From positions 1-64,000 of the forward strand of contig NZ_JAEULP010000068.1 in assembly GCF_016792905.1 (NCBI RefSeq): a stretch of 64,000 bases of DNA, in the 5' to 3' direction. Below the pieces are notes generated by a model that did no database searches, was not told the origin of the DNA, and saw only the letters and a program-made list of their open reading frames with translations. The translations under genes and the position numbers were made by a program. Source of the stretch: Tabrizicola sp. GTDB lineage: Bacteria; Pseudomonadota; Alphaproteobacteria; Rhodobacterales; Rhodobacteraceae. Shown here one piece after another: positions 27,169 through 36,807 of the stretch (the stretch's first letter is position 1; the number at the start of each line of letters is the position of its first letter).

Positions 27169-28155
27169 TTGCAGAAGTTCCTGATTTCCACCGCGGCCGT
27201 CCTTCTGGGCACCGCAGCCAATGCCGAATGCGGCGACATCTCGATGGCGGTGTTCAGCTGGCAGGCGGCCGAGGCGCATGCCTATGTCGACCAGTTCATC
27301 CTGACCCATGGCTACGGCTGCAACGTCGAGATGGTCGCTGGCGACACCGTACCGACGGTCGCGTCCATGGTCGAGAAGGGTCAGCCGGACCTTGTTTCGG
27401 AAGGCAATCCGGGTGCGATGGGCGCCACCTATGCCGACGGCCTGGCAGAAGGGCGCATCGGGCCGATTGGCCCGGGGATCATCGAGGGGTCGGAGTCCGG
27501 CTGGTACATCCCGCAATACGTCGCCGATGCGCATCCCGACATCAAGACGGTGGAAGACGCCGTTGCCCATCCCGAACTGTTCCCGGCTCCGGAAGATGCC
27601 AGCAAGGGCGGGGTGATCCAGGGTCCGCAGGGCTGGGGCGACACGGTGGTCACGGCGCAGCTGTACAAGGCGCTGGACCTTGACAACAAGGGCTTCATGC
27701 TGGTGCCCTCGGGCTCGGCGGCGGCGCTCGACGGGGCCATCGTCAAGGCCTATGAGCAGAAGCAGGGGTTCATTGCCGCCTATTGGGCGCCGACCTCGCT
27801 GCTGGCCCAGTATCCGATGCTGCGCCTGACCATGGCGCATGACGCCGACGAGTGGACGCGCTGCACCACGGTCCAGGACTGCCCCGATCCGAAGCCGAAC
27901 TACTGGGAGTCCTCGCCGGAGCTCCGGATCGCGACCAAGGCCTTCATGGATCGCACCGATATCCCGGAGGTGAAGGACTATCTGGCGAACAGTGGCTGGA
28001 CGCAGGCCGAGGTCGGCAAGCTGATGATCTGGATGACCGAAAACCAGGCGAACGGCGAAGACGCCGCCAAGTGGTTCATCCAGAACATGCCCGATGTCTG
28101 GACCAAATGGGTTCCCGCCGACGTGGCGGAAAAGGTCAAGGCTGCGGCGATGTAA
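27169..28155 (+). CDS. glycine betaine/proline-betaine-type ABC transporter, substrate-binding protein
   Basis: I chose the TTG at 27169 because AAGGAG lies seven bases upstream and the product begins MQKFLISTAAVLLGTAANA, a signal peptide; 328 aa. The body is OpuAC/ProX-like, with MAVFSWQAAEAHAYVDQFIL and a C-terminal region ending in WIQNMPDVWTKWVPADVAEK-like sequence (about 290-320). The substrate is presumably a quaternary ammonium compound. It is the first of three transporter genes and has the shared operator upstream. Confidence 0.85.
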   Translation: MQKFLISTAAVLLGTAANAECGDISMAVFSWQAAEAHAYVDQFILTHGYGCNVEMVAGDTVPTVASMVEKGQPDLVSEGNPGAMGATYADGLAEGRIGPIGPGIIEGSESGWYIPQYVADAHPDIKTVEDAVAHPELFPAPEDASKGGVIQGPQGWGDTVVTAQLYKALDLDNKGFMLVPSGSAAALDGAIVKAYEQKQGFIAAYWAPTSLLAQYPMLRLTMAHDADEWTRCTTVQDCPDPKPNYWESSPELRIATKAFMDRTDIPEVKDYLANSGWTQAEVGKLMIWMTENQANGEDAAKWFIQNMPDVWTKWVPADVAEKVKAAAM

Positions 28156-28224
28156 CCGGTTGTGCCGGAATGGCGGGGCCCCGGACCATCGGGGCCTCTT
28201 CCTGTCTGACTTCAGAGGCCGCTC

Positions 28225-29112
28225 ATGGACTGGCTCATCAGCTTCCCGCAACTCGACCCCGACCTGCTGTTGTCCGTCAAACGGGCCATCGACGGGTCGC
28301 TCAAGGCCCTGACCCGGACCTGGGGCCAGGGGATCGAGGATTTCTTCCATCCGCTGCAGGTGATCCTGATCCTGTTCGAGCGGGCGATGACCGGAGTGCC
28401 GTGGCCCCTGGTGATCCTGGCGCTTGGGGCGGTTGCCTGGGTGTCCACCCGGTCGTGGCGGATCGTCGCGGTGGCGGTGGCGCTTTTGTGCGCCGTCGGC
28501 CTTCTGGGGCTGTGGGAAGATGCGATGCTGACCATCTCGCTGGTCCTGACATCGACGATCTTCGCGATCCTGATCGGGCTGCCGCTGGGCATCGTGATGA
28601 ACCGATACCCCCGCCTCGGTCGCGTGATGTCGACGGTGCTGGACGTGATGCAGACGATGCCGCCCTTCGTCTACCTCATCCCGGTGGTGATGCTTCTGGG
28701 CATCGGGCGGGTGCCGGGCTTCATCGCGGTGGTGATCTACGCCCTGCCGCCGATCATCCGGCTGACCGACCTTGGCATCCGGCTGGTCGACAAGGAAGTG
28801 CTGGAGGCGGCCGAGGCCTATGGCTGTTCGCCGAACCAGAAGCTGTGGAAGGTGCAACTGCCGCTCGCCTTGCCGACGATCATGGCAGGGATCAACCAGA
28901 CCATCATGATGGCGCTTGGCATGGTGGTCATCGCCTCGATGATCGGGGTGCAGGGGCTGGGGTTGAACGTGTTGCAGGCCATCGCGAACCAGTATTTCAC
29001 CCAGGGCATCTTCAACGGTTTCGCCATCGTCGCGATCGCCATCATCTTCGACCGCATCAGCCAGGCCTACGGCCGCCGCCTGCAGAAACATCGGGAGGCC
29101 GGACATGACTGA
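28225..29112 (+). CDS. betaine-type ABC transporter permease
   Basis: The 295-aa protein is hydrophobic with about six membrane segments and the permease cytoplasmic loop EAAEAYGCSPNQKLWKVQLP, the EAA motif of binding-protein-dependent transporters (ProW type). It overlaps the ATP-binding gene by eight bases (29105-29112). It forms a transporter with the genes on both sides. Confidence 0.9.
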   Translation: MDWLISFPQLDPDLLLSVKRAIDGSLKALTRTWGQGIEDFFHPLQVILILFERAMTGVPWPLVILALGAVAWVSTRSWRIVAVAVALLCAVGLLGLWEDAMLTISLVLTSTIFAILIGLPLGIVMNRYPRLGRVMSTVLDVMQTMPPFVYLIPVVMLLGIGRVPGFIAVVIYALPPIIRLTDLGIRLVDKEVLEAAEAYGCSPNQKLWKVQLPLALPTIMAGINQTIMMALGMVVIASMIGVQGLGLNVLQAIANQYFTQGIFNGFAIVAIAIIFDRISQAYGRRLQKHREAGHD

Positions 29113-30118
29113 GGCGCAGAGCATCGAGATCCGCAACCTCTACAAGATCTTCGGCGGCAATCCGGCGGCGCATGTGGGCGCGGTGCGGGCGGGCATGTCC
29201 AAGGCTGACCTTGGCAGCAAGCATGGGCATATCCTGGGGCTGAGGGACATCAACATCTCCATGCCCGCGGGGAAGATACAGGTTGTCATGGGGCTTTCGG
29301 GGTCGGGCAAGTCGACCCTGATCCGCCACATCAACCGGCTGATCGAGCCGACCTCCGGCCAGGTGCTGGTCAACGGACAGGACGTCCTGCGCATGTCGGA
29401 GTCCGAGTTGCGGGACTTCCGGCGGACGCATACGGCGATGGTGTTCCAGAAGTTCGGCCTTCTGCCGCACCGGACCGTCATCGACAACGTGACCTTCGGG
29501 CTGGAAGTGTGCGGGATTGGCCCGGACACGGCGCGGAAGACGGGCCTGCGCTGGCTGGACCGGGTGGGGCTTTCCGGTTTCGAGGCGCGGTATCCGAAGG
29601 AGCTGTCGGGGGGCATGCAGCAACGTGTCGGCCTAGCGCGCGCCTTGGCCAGCGATGCGCCGATCCTTCTGATGGACGAGGCCTATTCGGCGCTTGATCC
29701 CCTGATCCGCACCGACATGCAGACCATGCTCCTCGACCTGCAGGCCGAGCTGAAGAAGACCATCGTCTTCATCACCCACGATCTGGACGAAGCCCTGCGC
29801 CTGGGCGACGGGATCGTCATCTTGCGCGATGGCGAGGTGGTGCAGGCCGGCGACAGCCAGTCGATCCTGCTGCGCCCCGCCGACGACTACATCTGCCGCT
29901 TCGTGCGCGACGTGAACCGGGGGCGCTTCCTGCGCGTGGAGTCGGTGATGGAGGAGACCCCGGGCGACGGCATGCCCATCGCCTCGGGCACGGTTCTGGA
30001 GGCTGCCGCAGCAGCGCTTACCCGCGAGGGGCAGGATGCGGCCCTGGTGATGGACGGGGCGCGGCGGCTGGGTCGGCTGACCTTGCGGCAGATCACGTCG
30101 GCCCTGTCTGCCGGATAG
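29105..30118 (+). CDS. betaine-type ABC transporter, ATP-binding protein
   Basis: The 337-aa ATPase shows Walker A GLSGSGKST, the signature ELSGGMQQRVGLARALA, Walker B PILLMDEAYSALDP and the switch His in FITHDLDEAL. A C-terminal tail of about 70 residues resembles the ProV regulatory region, shorter than a full pair of CBS domains. Stop is 12 bp from the convergent LysR gene. Confidence 0.92.
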   Translation: MTEAQSIEIRNLYKIFGGNPAAHVGAVRAGMSKADLGSKHGHILGLRDINISMPAGKIQVVMGLSGSGKSTLIRHINRLIEPTSGQVLVNGQDVLRMSESELRDFRRTHTAMVFQKFGLLPHRTVIDNVTFGLEVCGIGPDTARKTGLRWLDRVGLSGFEARYPKELSGGMQQRVGLARALASDAPILLMDEAYSALDPLIRTDMQTMLLDLQAELKKTIVFITHDLDEALRLGDGIVILRDGEVVQAGDSQSILLRPADDYICRFVRDVNRGRFLRVESVMEETPGDGMPIASGTVLEAAAAALTREGQDAALVMDGARRLGRLTLRQITSALSAG

Positions 30119-30130
30119 GGCGGCCCCCGT

Positions 30131-31051
30131 TCAGGGGTCAATCCCGGCACGGCCTGCTTCCGCCATCAGTTCCGCCGCCAGCCAGGATTTGACCAGTTCC
30201 ACCTGCGAAGAGGCCCTTCGACCGGTCGCCACAACGAGGTTGTAGGCCGCCGGCGAGATGATTTCCCGGTCGCCGACCCGGACAAGGACGCCTGAGGCCA
30301 GATCGTCGCCCAGCAGCATCCGCCAACCCATCGCGATCCCCGCCCCGGCCCGTGCGGCCGCCAGCGTGTCGGTGAAATAGGTAAACCGCAACGTGGCGCT
30401 GGCCTGCCGGGGCCGCGTTCCGGTTTGCGCGAACCAGTCGGCCCAGCGGTACCAGCTGCGATCCGGGACATCCTGTTCGATCAGGTCGAAGGCGCAATCC
30501 GGAAAGGCGGAGAGGTCCTGGCGCGCGGCATAGCCGGGGGCGCAGACCGGCAGGATCACGTCCCGTGCCTTCGCCACCACATCGCCATCCGGGAAAGACC
30601 CCTGACCGAACCGGATCACCATGTCGGCCTCGCCGCCGTCCAGGTCGATCCTGTCGTCGCGGGACACGACCCGGAAGGCCGCCGTTGGATGCACCGCGCG
30701 GAACCGCAAGAGCCGCGGGACGAGCCAGAGATGCGAAAAGGCGACCGGTGCCCCGATGGTCACCACATCCTTCGACGTCGTGCGCATCGCGTCGATGGCT
30801 TCGGCCATGCCGTAGAAGTTGTCGGCCAGCACCCGGCCCAGCATCAGGCATTCCGCCGTGGGCTGCACCGCCCGATGCGCCCGGACGAAGAGCGGGCGAC
30901 CGAAATCCTCTTCCAGCGCGGCGATCTGGCGGCTGACGGCGGCCTGGGTCACGCCAATCTCGCGCGCGGCGGCGGAGATCGAGCGATGACGGGCGACGGC
31001 CTCCAGGGCGACGAGGGCGGTCAGGGACGACAGCTTGCGACGGAAGTGCAT
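30131..31051 (-). CDS. LysR-family transcriptional regulator
   Basis: The 306-aa protein has the N-terminal helix-turn-helix HRSISAAAREIGVTQAAVSRQI and an effector domain that contains VGDREIISPAAYNLV. Its gene is divergent from the MttB-family gene at 31188, so it probably regulates that gene. Effector unknown. Confidence 0.9.
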   Translation of the reverse strand: MHFRRKLSSLTALVALEAVARHRSISAAAREIGVTQAAVSRQIAALEEDFGRPLFVRAHRAVQPTAECLMLGRVLADNFYGMAEAIDAMRTTSKDVVTIGAPVAFSHLWLVPRLLRFRAVHPTAAFRVVSRDDRIDLDGGEADMVIRFGQGSFPDGDVVAKARDVILPVCAPGYAARQDLSAFPDCAFDLIEQDVPDRSWYRWADWFAQTGTRPRQASATLRFTYFTDTLAAARAGAGIAMGWRMLLGDDLASGVLVRVGDREIISPAAYNLVVATGRRASSQVELVKSWLAAELMAEAGRAGIDP

Positions 31052-31187
31052 GGGTAACTCCTGCTTGCTGCAATCTGCATCAATTTCAGCCTCAACGATA
31101 CTTCATGTTATGGATACCGATAGAATTGGTGATCTTGAGTGAAAAGGACGTTGCGTTAGTCTCTGGCGAAGCTTGCGGGAGATGCCC

Positions 31188-32726
31188 ATGAACGATCACG
31201 CCCCACCCCATGCCCGTCGCCGCGGAGGCCGGGCGGTCGTGGCCGCCGCCCGTCAGGCGGAACGCATCCCGCGCCTGTCGGTCATCCGCTACGGTATCGA
31301 CCCCGTTACGGCCCTGACCGAGGCGGAGCTTGACCGCATCCACGCCGCCTCGATGACGATCCTGCGCGACATCGGGATCGAGTTCCGCGACGAGACCGCA
31401 GTTGTCCAGTGGCGCGCGGCGGGGGCGGATGTTCAGGGCACCCGCGTGCGGCTGAGCGAGGCAATGATCATGGAATTGATCGCCAGGGCGCCCGACCGCT
31501 TCACGATCCATGGCCGCAACCCGGACCATGTGGTCGAGATCGGCCCCGACACGATGGTCTTCGCCACGATGCAGGGCGCGCCCTGCGTGCGTGACCTTGA
31601 TGGCGTGCGCCGTGCCTCGACGCTGGAGGACCTGCGCAATTTCAACCGGCTGACCCAGTCGCTGCCCGGCTTCCACATCGCGGGCGGCTTCACCTGCGAG
31701 CCGACCGACGTCGCGGTGCCCTGGCGCCACCTGGAAATCGTGCGGACGGCGCTTCTCGACACGGACCTGCCGTTCTTCGGGCTGGCGACCGGCCAGGCCC
31801 GGGCCGAGGACTGCGTCGCCATGGCGCGGCTGGTGCATGGCGACTTCATGGACGAGCACGCGGTGATGGCCTGCCATATCTCGGGCAATTCGCCGCTGGT
31901 CTGGGATTCCACGATGCTGGAAGGCCTGCGGGTCTATGCCGAGGCGGGGCAGGTCGTGCTGATGTCGCCCTTTGTGCTGGGTGCCGCGAACACCCCGGCC
32001 GACGTGGCGGCGACCGTGGCGCAATTGAATGCAGAAGCGCTTGCCGGATTGGCCTATGCCCAGTTGGTGCGGGCGGGAACGCGGGTGATCTACGGGCAAT
32101 ACACGGTTTCCGTCTCGATGAAGTCCGGGGCGCCGATGTCGGGCATGCCCGAGGTGACGCTGATGAACGTGATGATCGGCCAGCTGGCCCGACGCTACGG
32201 CCTGCCCTGGCGGACAACGGCGTCGCAGGCATCGTCCAAGCTTTTCGACGCGCAATCCGGTTATGAATCGGCCACGGCGATGATGTCGGGGGCGACGGCG
32301 GGGGCGAACCTGATGCTGCACGCGGGCGGCTGGGACGAGGCGGGCCTGGTCTGCTGCATGGGCAAGATCGTGGCCGATGCCGAACAGAACCTTCTGATCG
32401 CGAAATATGCCCAAGGCGTCAGCTTCGACCGGTTCGACGAGGCGCTGGAGGCCGTCACGCGCATCGGTCCCGGCGGACATTATCTCGGCGATGCCTTCAC
32501 GCTGAAGCACTTCCGCGAGGCCTTCATCGCGCCGGAGATGCTGGACTACCTGAGCCACGAGCAATGGAAGGCCGCGGGCGAGAAGAGCATGGACCAGCGC
32601 TGCCGCGAGAAGGCGGCAGAGATCCTCGCGGAGTTCGAGGCGCCGCCCATTGACCCCGCCTTGCGCGCCGCCTTGGACGAGTTCGTGACAATGAGGCAGG
32701 CCGAAATCTCTCCGGCGATTGCCTGA
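31188..32726 (+). CDS. MttB-family methyltransferase (non-pyrrolysine type)
   Basis: I use ATG 31188 because GGGAG ends seven bases upstream; 512 aa. The body has the MttB/MtgB alpha-beta barrel pattern (for example YHFGLATGQARAEDC-like and GLPWRTTASQASSKLF). No in-frame TAG exists, so there is no pyrrolysine, unlike trimethylamine methyltransferase. Non-pyrrolysine relatives demethylate glycine betaine or other quaternary amines with a corrinoid protein. No corrinoid-binding partner or methyl-tetrahydrofolate methyltransferase is present nearby. Substrate inferred from the transporter and demethylase neighbours. Confidence 0.8.
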   Translation: MNDHAPPHARRRGGRAVVAAARQAERIPRLSVIRYGIDPVTALTEAELDRIHAASMTILRDIGIEFRDETAVVQWRAAGADVQGTRVRLSEAMIMELIARAPDRFTIHGRNPDHVVEIGPDTMVFATMQGAPCVRDLDGVRRASTLEDLRNFNRLTQSLPGFHIAGGFTCEPTDVAVPWRHLEIVRTALLDTDLPFFGLATGQARAEDCVAMARLVHGDFMDEHAVMACHISGNSPLVWDSTMLEGLRVYAEAGQVVLMSPFVLGAANTPADVAATVAQLNAEALAGLAYAQLVRAGTRVIYGQYTVSVSMKSGAPMSGMPEVTLMNVMIGQLARRYGLPWRTTASQASSKLFDAQSGYESATAMMSGATAGANLMLHAGGWDEAGLVCCMGKIVADAEQNLLIAKYAQGVSFDRFDEALEAVTRIGPGGHYLGDAFTLKHFREAFIAPEMLDYLSHEQWKAAGEKSMDQRCREKAAEILAEFEAPPIDPALRAALDEFVTMRQAEISPAIA

Positions 32727-32729
32727 CGG

Positions 32730-33644
32730 TCAGCGCGCCTCGGCCGCCAGCCAGTCGACGAACTGCCGCACCGCCTTGCGAGGGCGGGCGGCTTTCGGCG
32801 TCAGGATGTGGAAATACATGTCGGTTTGCAGCACCTGCGGCAGGGCCTGGACGATGCGGCCCTGTTCCAGCGCGCGGTCGGCAGTGATCCGCCAGCCAAG
32901 GGCCAGCCCCTCCCCCGCTTCGGCGGCCTGCAACGAGACGAGCGAGTCGTTGACCTGCATCGTGACAGGCAGCCTGCCCGACAGCTCGACACCCAGGGCG
33001 CGCAGCCATTCGGCCCAACCGATGCGAAAGCGCAGCGGGTCGACATAGAGGATCAGCCGGTGGTTCAGCAGCTCGGCCGGATCCCGCAACGGATGGTCGG
33101 CCAGATAGGCCGGGCTTGCCACGGCGAAGATCTCCTCGCGCCAGAGCCGGATTGCCTCGTAGTCCGGCCAGACCCCGTCGCCGAGCCGCAACTGCACGTC
33201 GATGCCATGCGCCATCATGTCGGGATCGCGGTCGAAACACCGCACATCGACCTTGAGGTCGGGCAAGGACGACCGCAGGCGCGGCAACCGTGGCAGAAGC
33301 CATTCCGTCGCCATGATGGTCGAGCAACTGACCACCAGCGTGTCCTTCTGCGCGGCGGCGCTGATGTCGCCCACCGTCTCGGCAATCGATCCGAAGCCCC
33401 GCGCCACCGAGGCGAAGAGTCTTTGGCCCTGCGTGGTCAGGGTCAGCGCCCGGTTCTCGCGCAGGAAGAGCGGATGGCCGAGGGTATCTTCCAGCTGCTT
33501 CACGGCATGGCTGACCGCCGACTGCGTGATCGACAGTTCCTCTGCCGCCTTCGAGAAGTTCAGGTGACGGGCCGAAGCTTCGAACACCATCAGCCCGTGC
33601 AGCGAGGGCAGGCTTTGGCGCAGGGTGCGGCGGATCGTGTTCAT
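32730..33644 (-). CDS. LysR-family transcriptional regulator
   Basis: The 304-aa protein begins MNTIRRTLRQSLPSLHG and has FSKAAEELSITQSAVSHAV as helix-turn-helix. It is divergent from the demethylase gene at 33727; the shared 34-bp operator block begins at its own start codon, so it may repress itself and control both the demethylase and the betaine transporter at 26.9 kb. Confidence 0.92.
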   Translation of the reverse strand: MNTIRRTLRQSLPSLHGLMVFEASARHLNFSKAAEELSITQSAVSHAVKQLEDTLGHPLFLRENRALTLTTQGQRLFASVARGFGSIAETVGDISAAAQKDTLVVSCSTIMATEWLLPRLPRLRSSLPDLKVDVRCFDRDPDMMAHGIDVQLRLGDGVWPDYEAIRLWREEIFAVASPAYLADHPLRDPAELLNHRLILYVDPLRFRIGWAEWLRALGVELSGRLPVTMQVNDSLVSLQAAEAGEGLALGWRITADRALEQGRIVQALPQVLQTDMYFHILTPKAARPRKAVRQFVDWLAAEAR

Positions 33645-33674
33645 GGGTCCATGAATCTTATTGGCCTTTACGGA
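33641..33674 (+). promoter_or_regulatory. candidate LysR operator at the demethylase/LysR divergent promoter
   Basis: TCATG (33641-33645), four bases, CATGA (33650-33654), then ATCTTATTGGCCTTTACGGA. It overlaps the start codon of the LysR gene and matches 26931-26964 with four mismatches. Confidence 0.65.
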
Positions 33675-33726
33675 TCACCCCACCAGGGGCACCCTTTGGC
33701 GCACAGATTACAAGGAAATCAACACC

Positions 33727-35757
33727 ATGTCATCCGATCCGCTGCTTCAGCCCTACCGGCTGAAGCACCTGGCCCTGCGCAACCGCATGATGTCGACGGC
33801 GCACGAGCCTGCCTATACCGACGACGGCCTGCCGAAGGAGCGCTATCGCCTCTACCACTCGGAAAAAGCCAAGGGTGGCATGGCCTTGACCATGATCGGG
33901 GGGTCTTCGGTCATCGACCTCGACAGCCCGCAGTCCTTTGGCCAGATCCAGCTGCACAAGGACGAATGCGTGCGCTGGCTGGGGGAACTGGCCGATGACG
34001 TGCATTCGCACGGCGCGGCGGTGATGATCCAGATGACCCACATGGGCGCGCGCGGGAGGTGGAGCACGGCGGAGTGGCTGCCGCTGATCGCGCCCTCGTC
34101 GATCCCCGAACCCGTCCACCGCGCCTTCCCGAAGGCGATGGAGGACTGGGATTTCACCCGGGTCCTGAAGGCCTATGCCGATGCGGCGGAAAAGGTGCAG
34201 GCGGCGGGGCTGGACGGGATCGAGCTGGAATGCGCCTCGCATCTGGTGGCGCAGTTCATGTCGCCGGGGACGAACAAGCGGACGGACCAGTATGGTGGCT
34301 CGGTCGAGAACCGGTTGCGGTTCCTGCGCGAGGTCATCGGCGCGATCCGCGACCGGATCGGCGAGCGGATGATCCTTGGCGTCCGCATGGTCTGCGACGA
34401 GGACTGGCAGCGGGGTCTGGTCAAGGACGACGGCGTGGCCATGGCGCGTCTGTTGAAAGACGACGGGCAGATCGACTTCCTAAGCGTGATCCGGGGCCGG
34501 GCTGCGACGGACGAGGCGTTGTCCAAGGTCATCCCGTCGATGGGGTCGCGCTCGGCCCCGCATCTGGAGTTCGCCGGAGAGCTGCGCCAGGAGGTGAAGT
34601 TTCCCACCTTCCACGCCGCCCGCATCCAGGATGTGCCGACCGCGCGCTATGCCATCGAGGCGGGCAAGCTGGACATGGTGGCGATGACCCGCGCCCATAT
34701 CGCCGACCCCCACATCACCCGCAAGATCATGGCGGGGCAGGAGGACCGGATCAGGCCCTGCGTCGGCATGGGCTATTGCATCGACTCGATCTATGGCGGC
34801 CAGGCGGCCTGTGTCCACAATCCCGCGACCGGGCGTGAGTCGGTCCTGCCGCATGACGTGCCGAAGGCGGCTGCCCGCAAGAAGGTGGTCGTCGTCGGCG
34901 CGGGGCCCGGGGGGCTTGAAGCGGCCCGGGTGGCAGCGGAACGCGGCCACGATGTCGTGGTCTTCGAGGCGGCCTCCAAGGCCGGGGGACAGATCCAGTT
35001 GATCGCCGCCCTGAAGCGGCGGCGGGAAATCCTCGGCATCGTCGACTGGCGCGTGTCCGAGTGTGAGCGGCTCGGCGTGCGGTTCCACTTCAACACCTGG
35101 GCCGAGGCGAGCGACGTGCTTGCCGAAAGCCCGGACTATGTGGTGGTGGCAACCGGCGGCCTGCCGAGCTTTGACCTTCTGTCGCACGGTCAGGATCTCG
35201 CGACCTCCAGCTGGGACATCCTGTCGGGGTCGGTCATGCCGGGGCGCCAGGTCCTTGTGATCGACAACAACGGCAGCCATTCGGCCATGACGATTGCCGA
35301 ATACCTGTCGGAACGCGCCGACACCCTGGAATTCGTGACCTCGGACCGCATTCTTGCGCCCGAGATCGGATCGACCAGCTATCCGGGCTACCTGCGTGTC
35401 CTGCACAAGGCCGAAGCCACGATGACCATGAACCTGCGGATTGACCGGCTTGAGACGCGGGGAAACAAGATCGCCGCGATCTTCACCGATGAATTCGCCG
35501 GGGTCGAGCGGGTGAAAGAGGCCGATCAGGTGGTGGTCGACTATGGCACCGCGCCCCTGGATGACCTTTACTTCGCGCTGAAGGAAGGTTCGGTGAACCG
35601 TGGCGAAGTCGATATTGCGGCGCTGCTGAAAACCCGGCCCCAGACCTTGAAAGTCCAGGACGGATCGTACCGGCTGTTCCGTATCGGCGATGCCGTGGCC
35701 AGCCGCAACATCCACGCCGCGATCCTGGATGCCTATCGCCTGATGATTGCGGCGTGA
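33727..35757 (+). CDS. FMN/FAD demethylase, N-methylproline/dimethylglycine type
   Basis: The ATG at 33727 has AAGGA upstream; 676 aa. The N-terminal half is an old-yellow-enzyme barrel with the HEPAYTDDGLPKERYRLYH start typical of DgcA/StcD-type proteins. Three cysteines near C345, C351 and C362 (PCVGMGYC and AACVHNP) would hold an Fe-S cluster; the second cysteine of the trimethylamine dehydrogenase quartet is Met here, as I recall it is in this subfamily. The C-terminal half has the FAD motif VVVVGAGPGGLEAA. Family enzymes remove a methyl group from dimethylglycine or N-methylproline. The electron acceptor is not encoded next to it. Confidence 0.85.
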   Translation: MSSDPLLQPYRLKHLALRNRMMSTAHEPAYTDDGLPKERYRLYHSEKAKGGMALTMIGGSSVIDLDSPQSFGQIQLHKDECVRWLGELADDVHSHGAAVMIQMTHMGARGRWSTAEWLPLIAPSSIPEPVHRAFPKAMEDWDFTRVLKAYADAAEKVQAAGLDGIELECASHLVAQFMSPGTNKRTDQYGGSVENRLRFLREVIGAIRDRIGERMILGVRMVCDEDWQRGLVKDDGVAMARLLKDDGQIDFLSVIRGRAATDEALSKVIPSMGSRSAPHLEFAGELRQEVKFPTFHAARIQDVPTARYAIEAGKLDMVAMTRAHIADPHITRKIMAGQEDRIRPCVGMGYCIDSIYGGQAACVHNPATGRESVLPHDVPKAAARKKVVVVGAGPGGLEAARVAAERGHDVVVFEAASKAGGQIQLIAALKRRREILGIVDWRVSECERLGVRFHFNTWAEASDVLAESPDYVVVATGGLPSFDLLSHGQDLATSSWDILSGSVMPGRQVLVIDNNGSHSAMTIAEYLSERADTLEFVTSDRILAPEIGSTSYPGYLRVLHKAEATMTMNLRIDRLETRGNKIAAIFTDEFAGVERVKEADQVVVDYGTAPLDDLYFALKEGSVNRGEVDIAALLKTRPQTLKVQDGSYRLFRIGDAVASRNIHAAILDAYRLMIAA

Positions 35758-35770
35758 GGGGAAAACGGGG

Positions 35771-36592
35771 TCATCCCGCCGCCGCGACGGCTGCGGGCCT
35801 GCCCGCCGAAGCGAGGCGTTTCAGCGCCTCGGACACCTCGACCCGGCGGTAGGTTTCCGTCGCCAGCCCCTCGGGCGAGCGCAACCGCTGCCGGGATTGC
35901 TGCGCCCGTTGACGGCCTTCGGGGGCAAGGTCGGCGTCGCAGGCGACCAGCCAGCGGGCATAATCGTCGTCGGCTTCCTTGATCGGGATGCCGCTTGACG
36001 ACACTGCCCCCGGGGCGCGGCGCGCGGCAACCAGTTCGGCCACCGGGCGCAGCGTTTGGGAAGGGTTGAACTCGGTCCGCTTGTCGGTCCCGGAGATCTC
36101 CAGATCGCCCCCGCTCAGGCGTCCGGTCGCACTGTAGACAAAGGCCGAGGCGATGCGGTCAAGCGCGGCCTCCACCTCCTTCGGGCGGTGAACGACGTCG
36201 CGCAAGGGACGGTCGGGAATGGCAAGCCGGGTGATGCCACGATCATTGATCGCGTCGAGAATTTCCCGGTGATCCTCGGTGCGCAATATCACCTCGCGCC
36301 GGGCAGGCCAGAAATCATAGGGCGCATGCGCGCCGTGGCTTTTTCCGATGTGGAAGGCATAGATCTCGGGATAGACCGCCCGGCTCGTGCGACGCTCGGG
36401 CTTCGCGTCGTAATAGGCCATCATCGCGCATTGCAACAGGTGGGTGGCGCCCACGCCCCCAAGCGGTTCATCTATCACCAGCCCGAAACGGTCCAGCGCC
36501 GTCCATCCGGGGAAAAGCGCGTCCAGTCCGGCAGGCTGGCCACCGATCCGGATCTCGAACATCTCGGTGCGAAGCAGTGATACGACGTGCAT
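35771..36592 (-). CDS. hypothetical protein next to the demethylase
   Basis: The 273-aa protein begins MHVVSLLRTEMFEIRIGG; an internal Met at residue 11 is an alternative start. It has a mixed alpha/beta region (DRFGLVIDEPLGGVGATHLL, then GITRLAIPDRPLRDVVHRPK) with no recognisable catalytic motif and no membrane segment. I do not recognise the family. Its stop converges on the demethylase stop (14-bp gap), and it is separated from aconitase X by a 215-bp gap on the same strand. Confidence 0.55.
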   Translation of the reverse strand: MHVVSLLRTEMFEIRIGGQPAGLDALFPGWTALDRFGLVIDEPLGGVGATHLLQCAMMAYYDAKPERRTSRAVYPEIYAFHIGKSHGAHAPYDFWPARREVILRTEDHREILDAINDRGITRLAIPDRPLRDVVHRPKEVEAALDRIASAFVYSATGRLSGGDLEISGTDKRTEFNPSQTLRPVAELVAARRAPGAVSSSGIPIKEADDDYARWLVACDADLAPEGRQRAQQSRQRLRSPEGLATETYRRVEVSEALKRLASAGRPAAVAAAG

Positions 36593-36807
36593 GAGGGATG
36601 CTCCCGTGGTCTCAAATGGTGCCGAAGGGGATTGATAGCGGACGGCTTTTCAGTCTTTCCCGCCGCGCTTCGGCAAGATTCTAGGCGCGTCCATGCTCCG
36701 CGGCAATGGCCGGGAGCGGATGGCGCCTGGATTGTCCGGTGGAATTCCCCTTCCGATCAAGCCGGTTGATTCTCGTGCGGGATCGACATCGGCAATGCAC
36801 ATGGGCC
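36593..36807. other. 215-bp intergenic region
   Basis: Between the hypothetical gene and aconitase X, both on the minus strand. I see no gene, no strong palindrome and no clear promoter. Confidence 0.5.

Noticed and set aside
31188-32726. Pyrrolysine-containing trimethylamine methyltransferase
   Set aside because: No in-frame TAG in the gene, so a pyrrolysine version is excluded.
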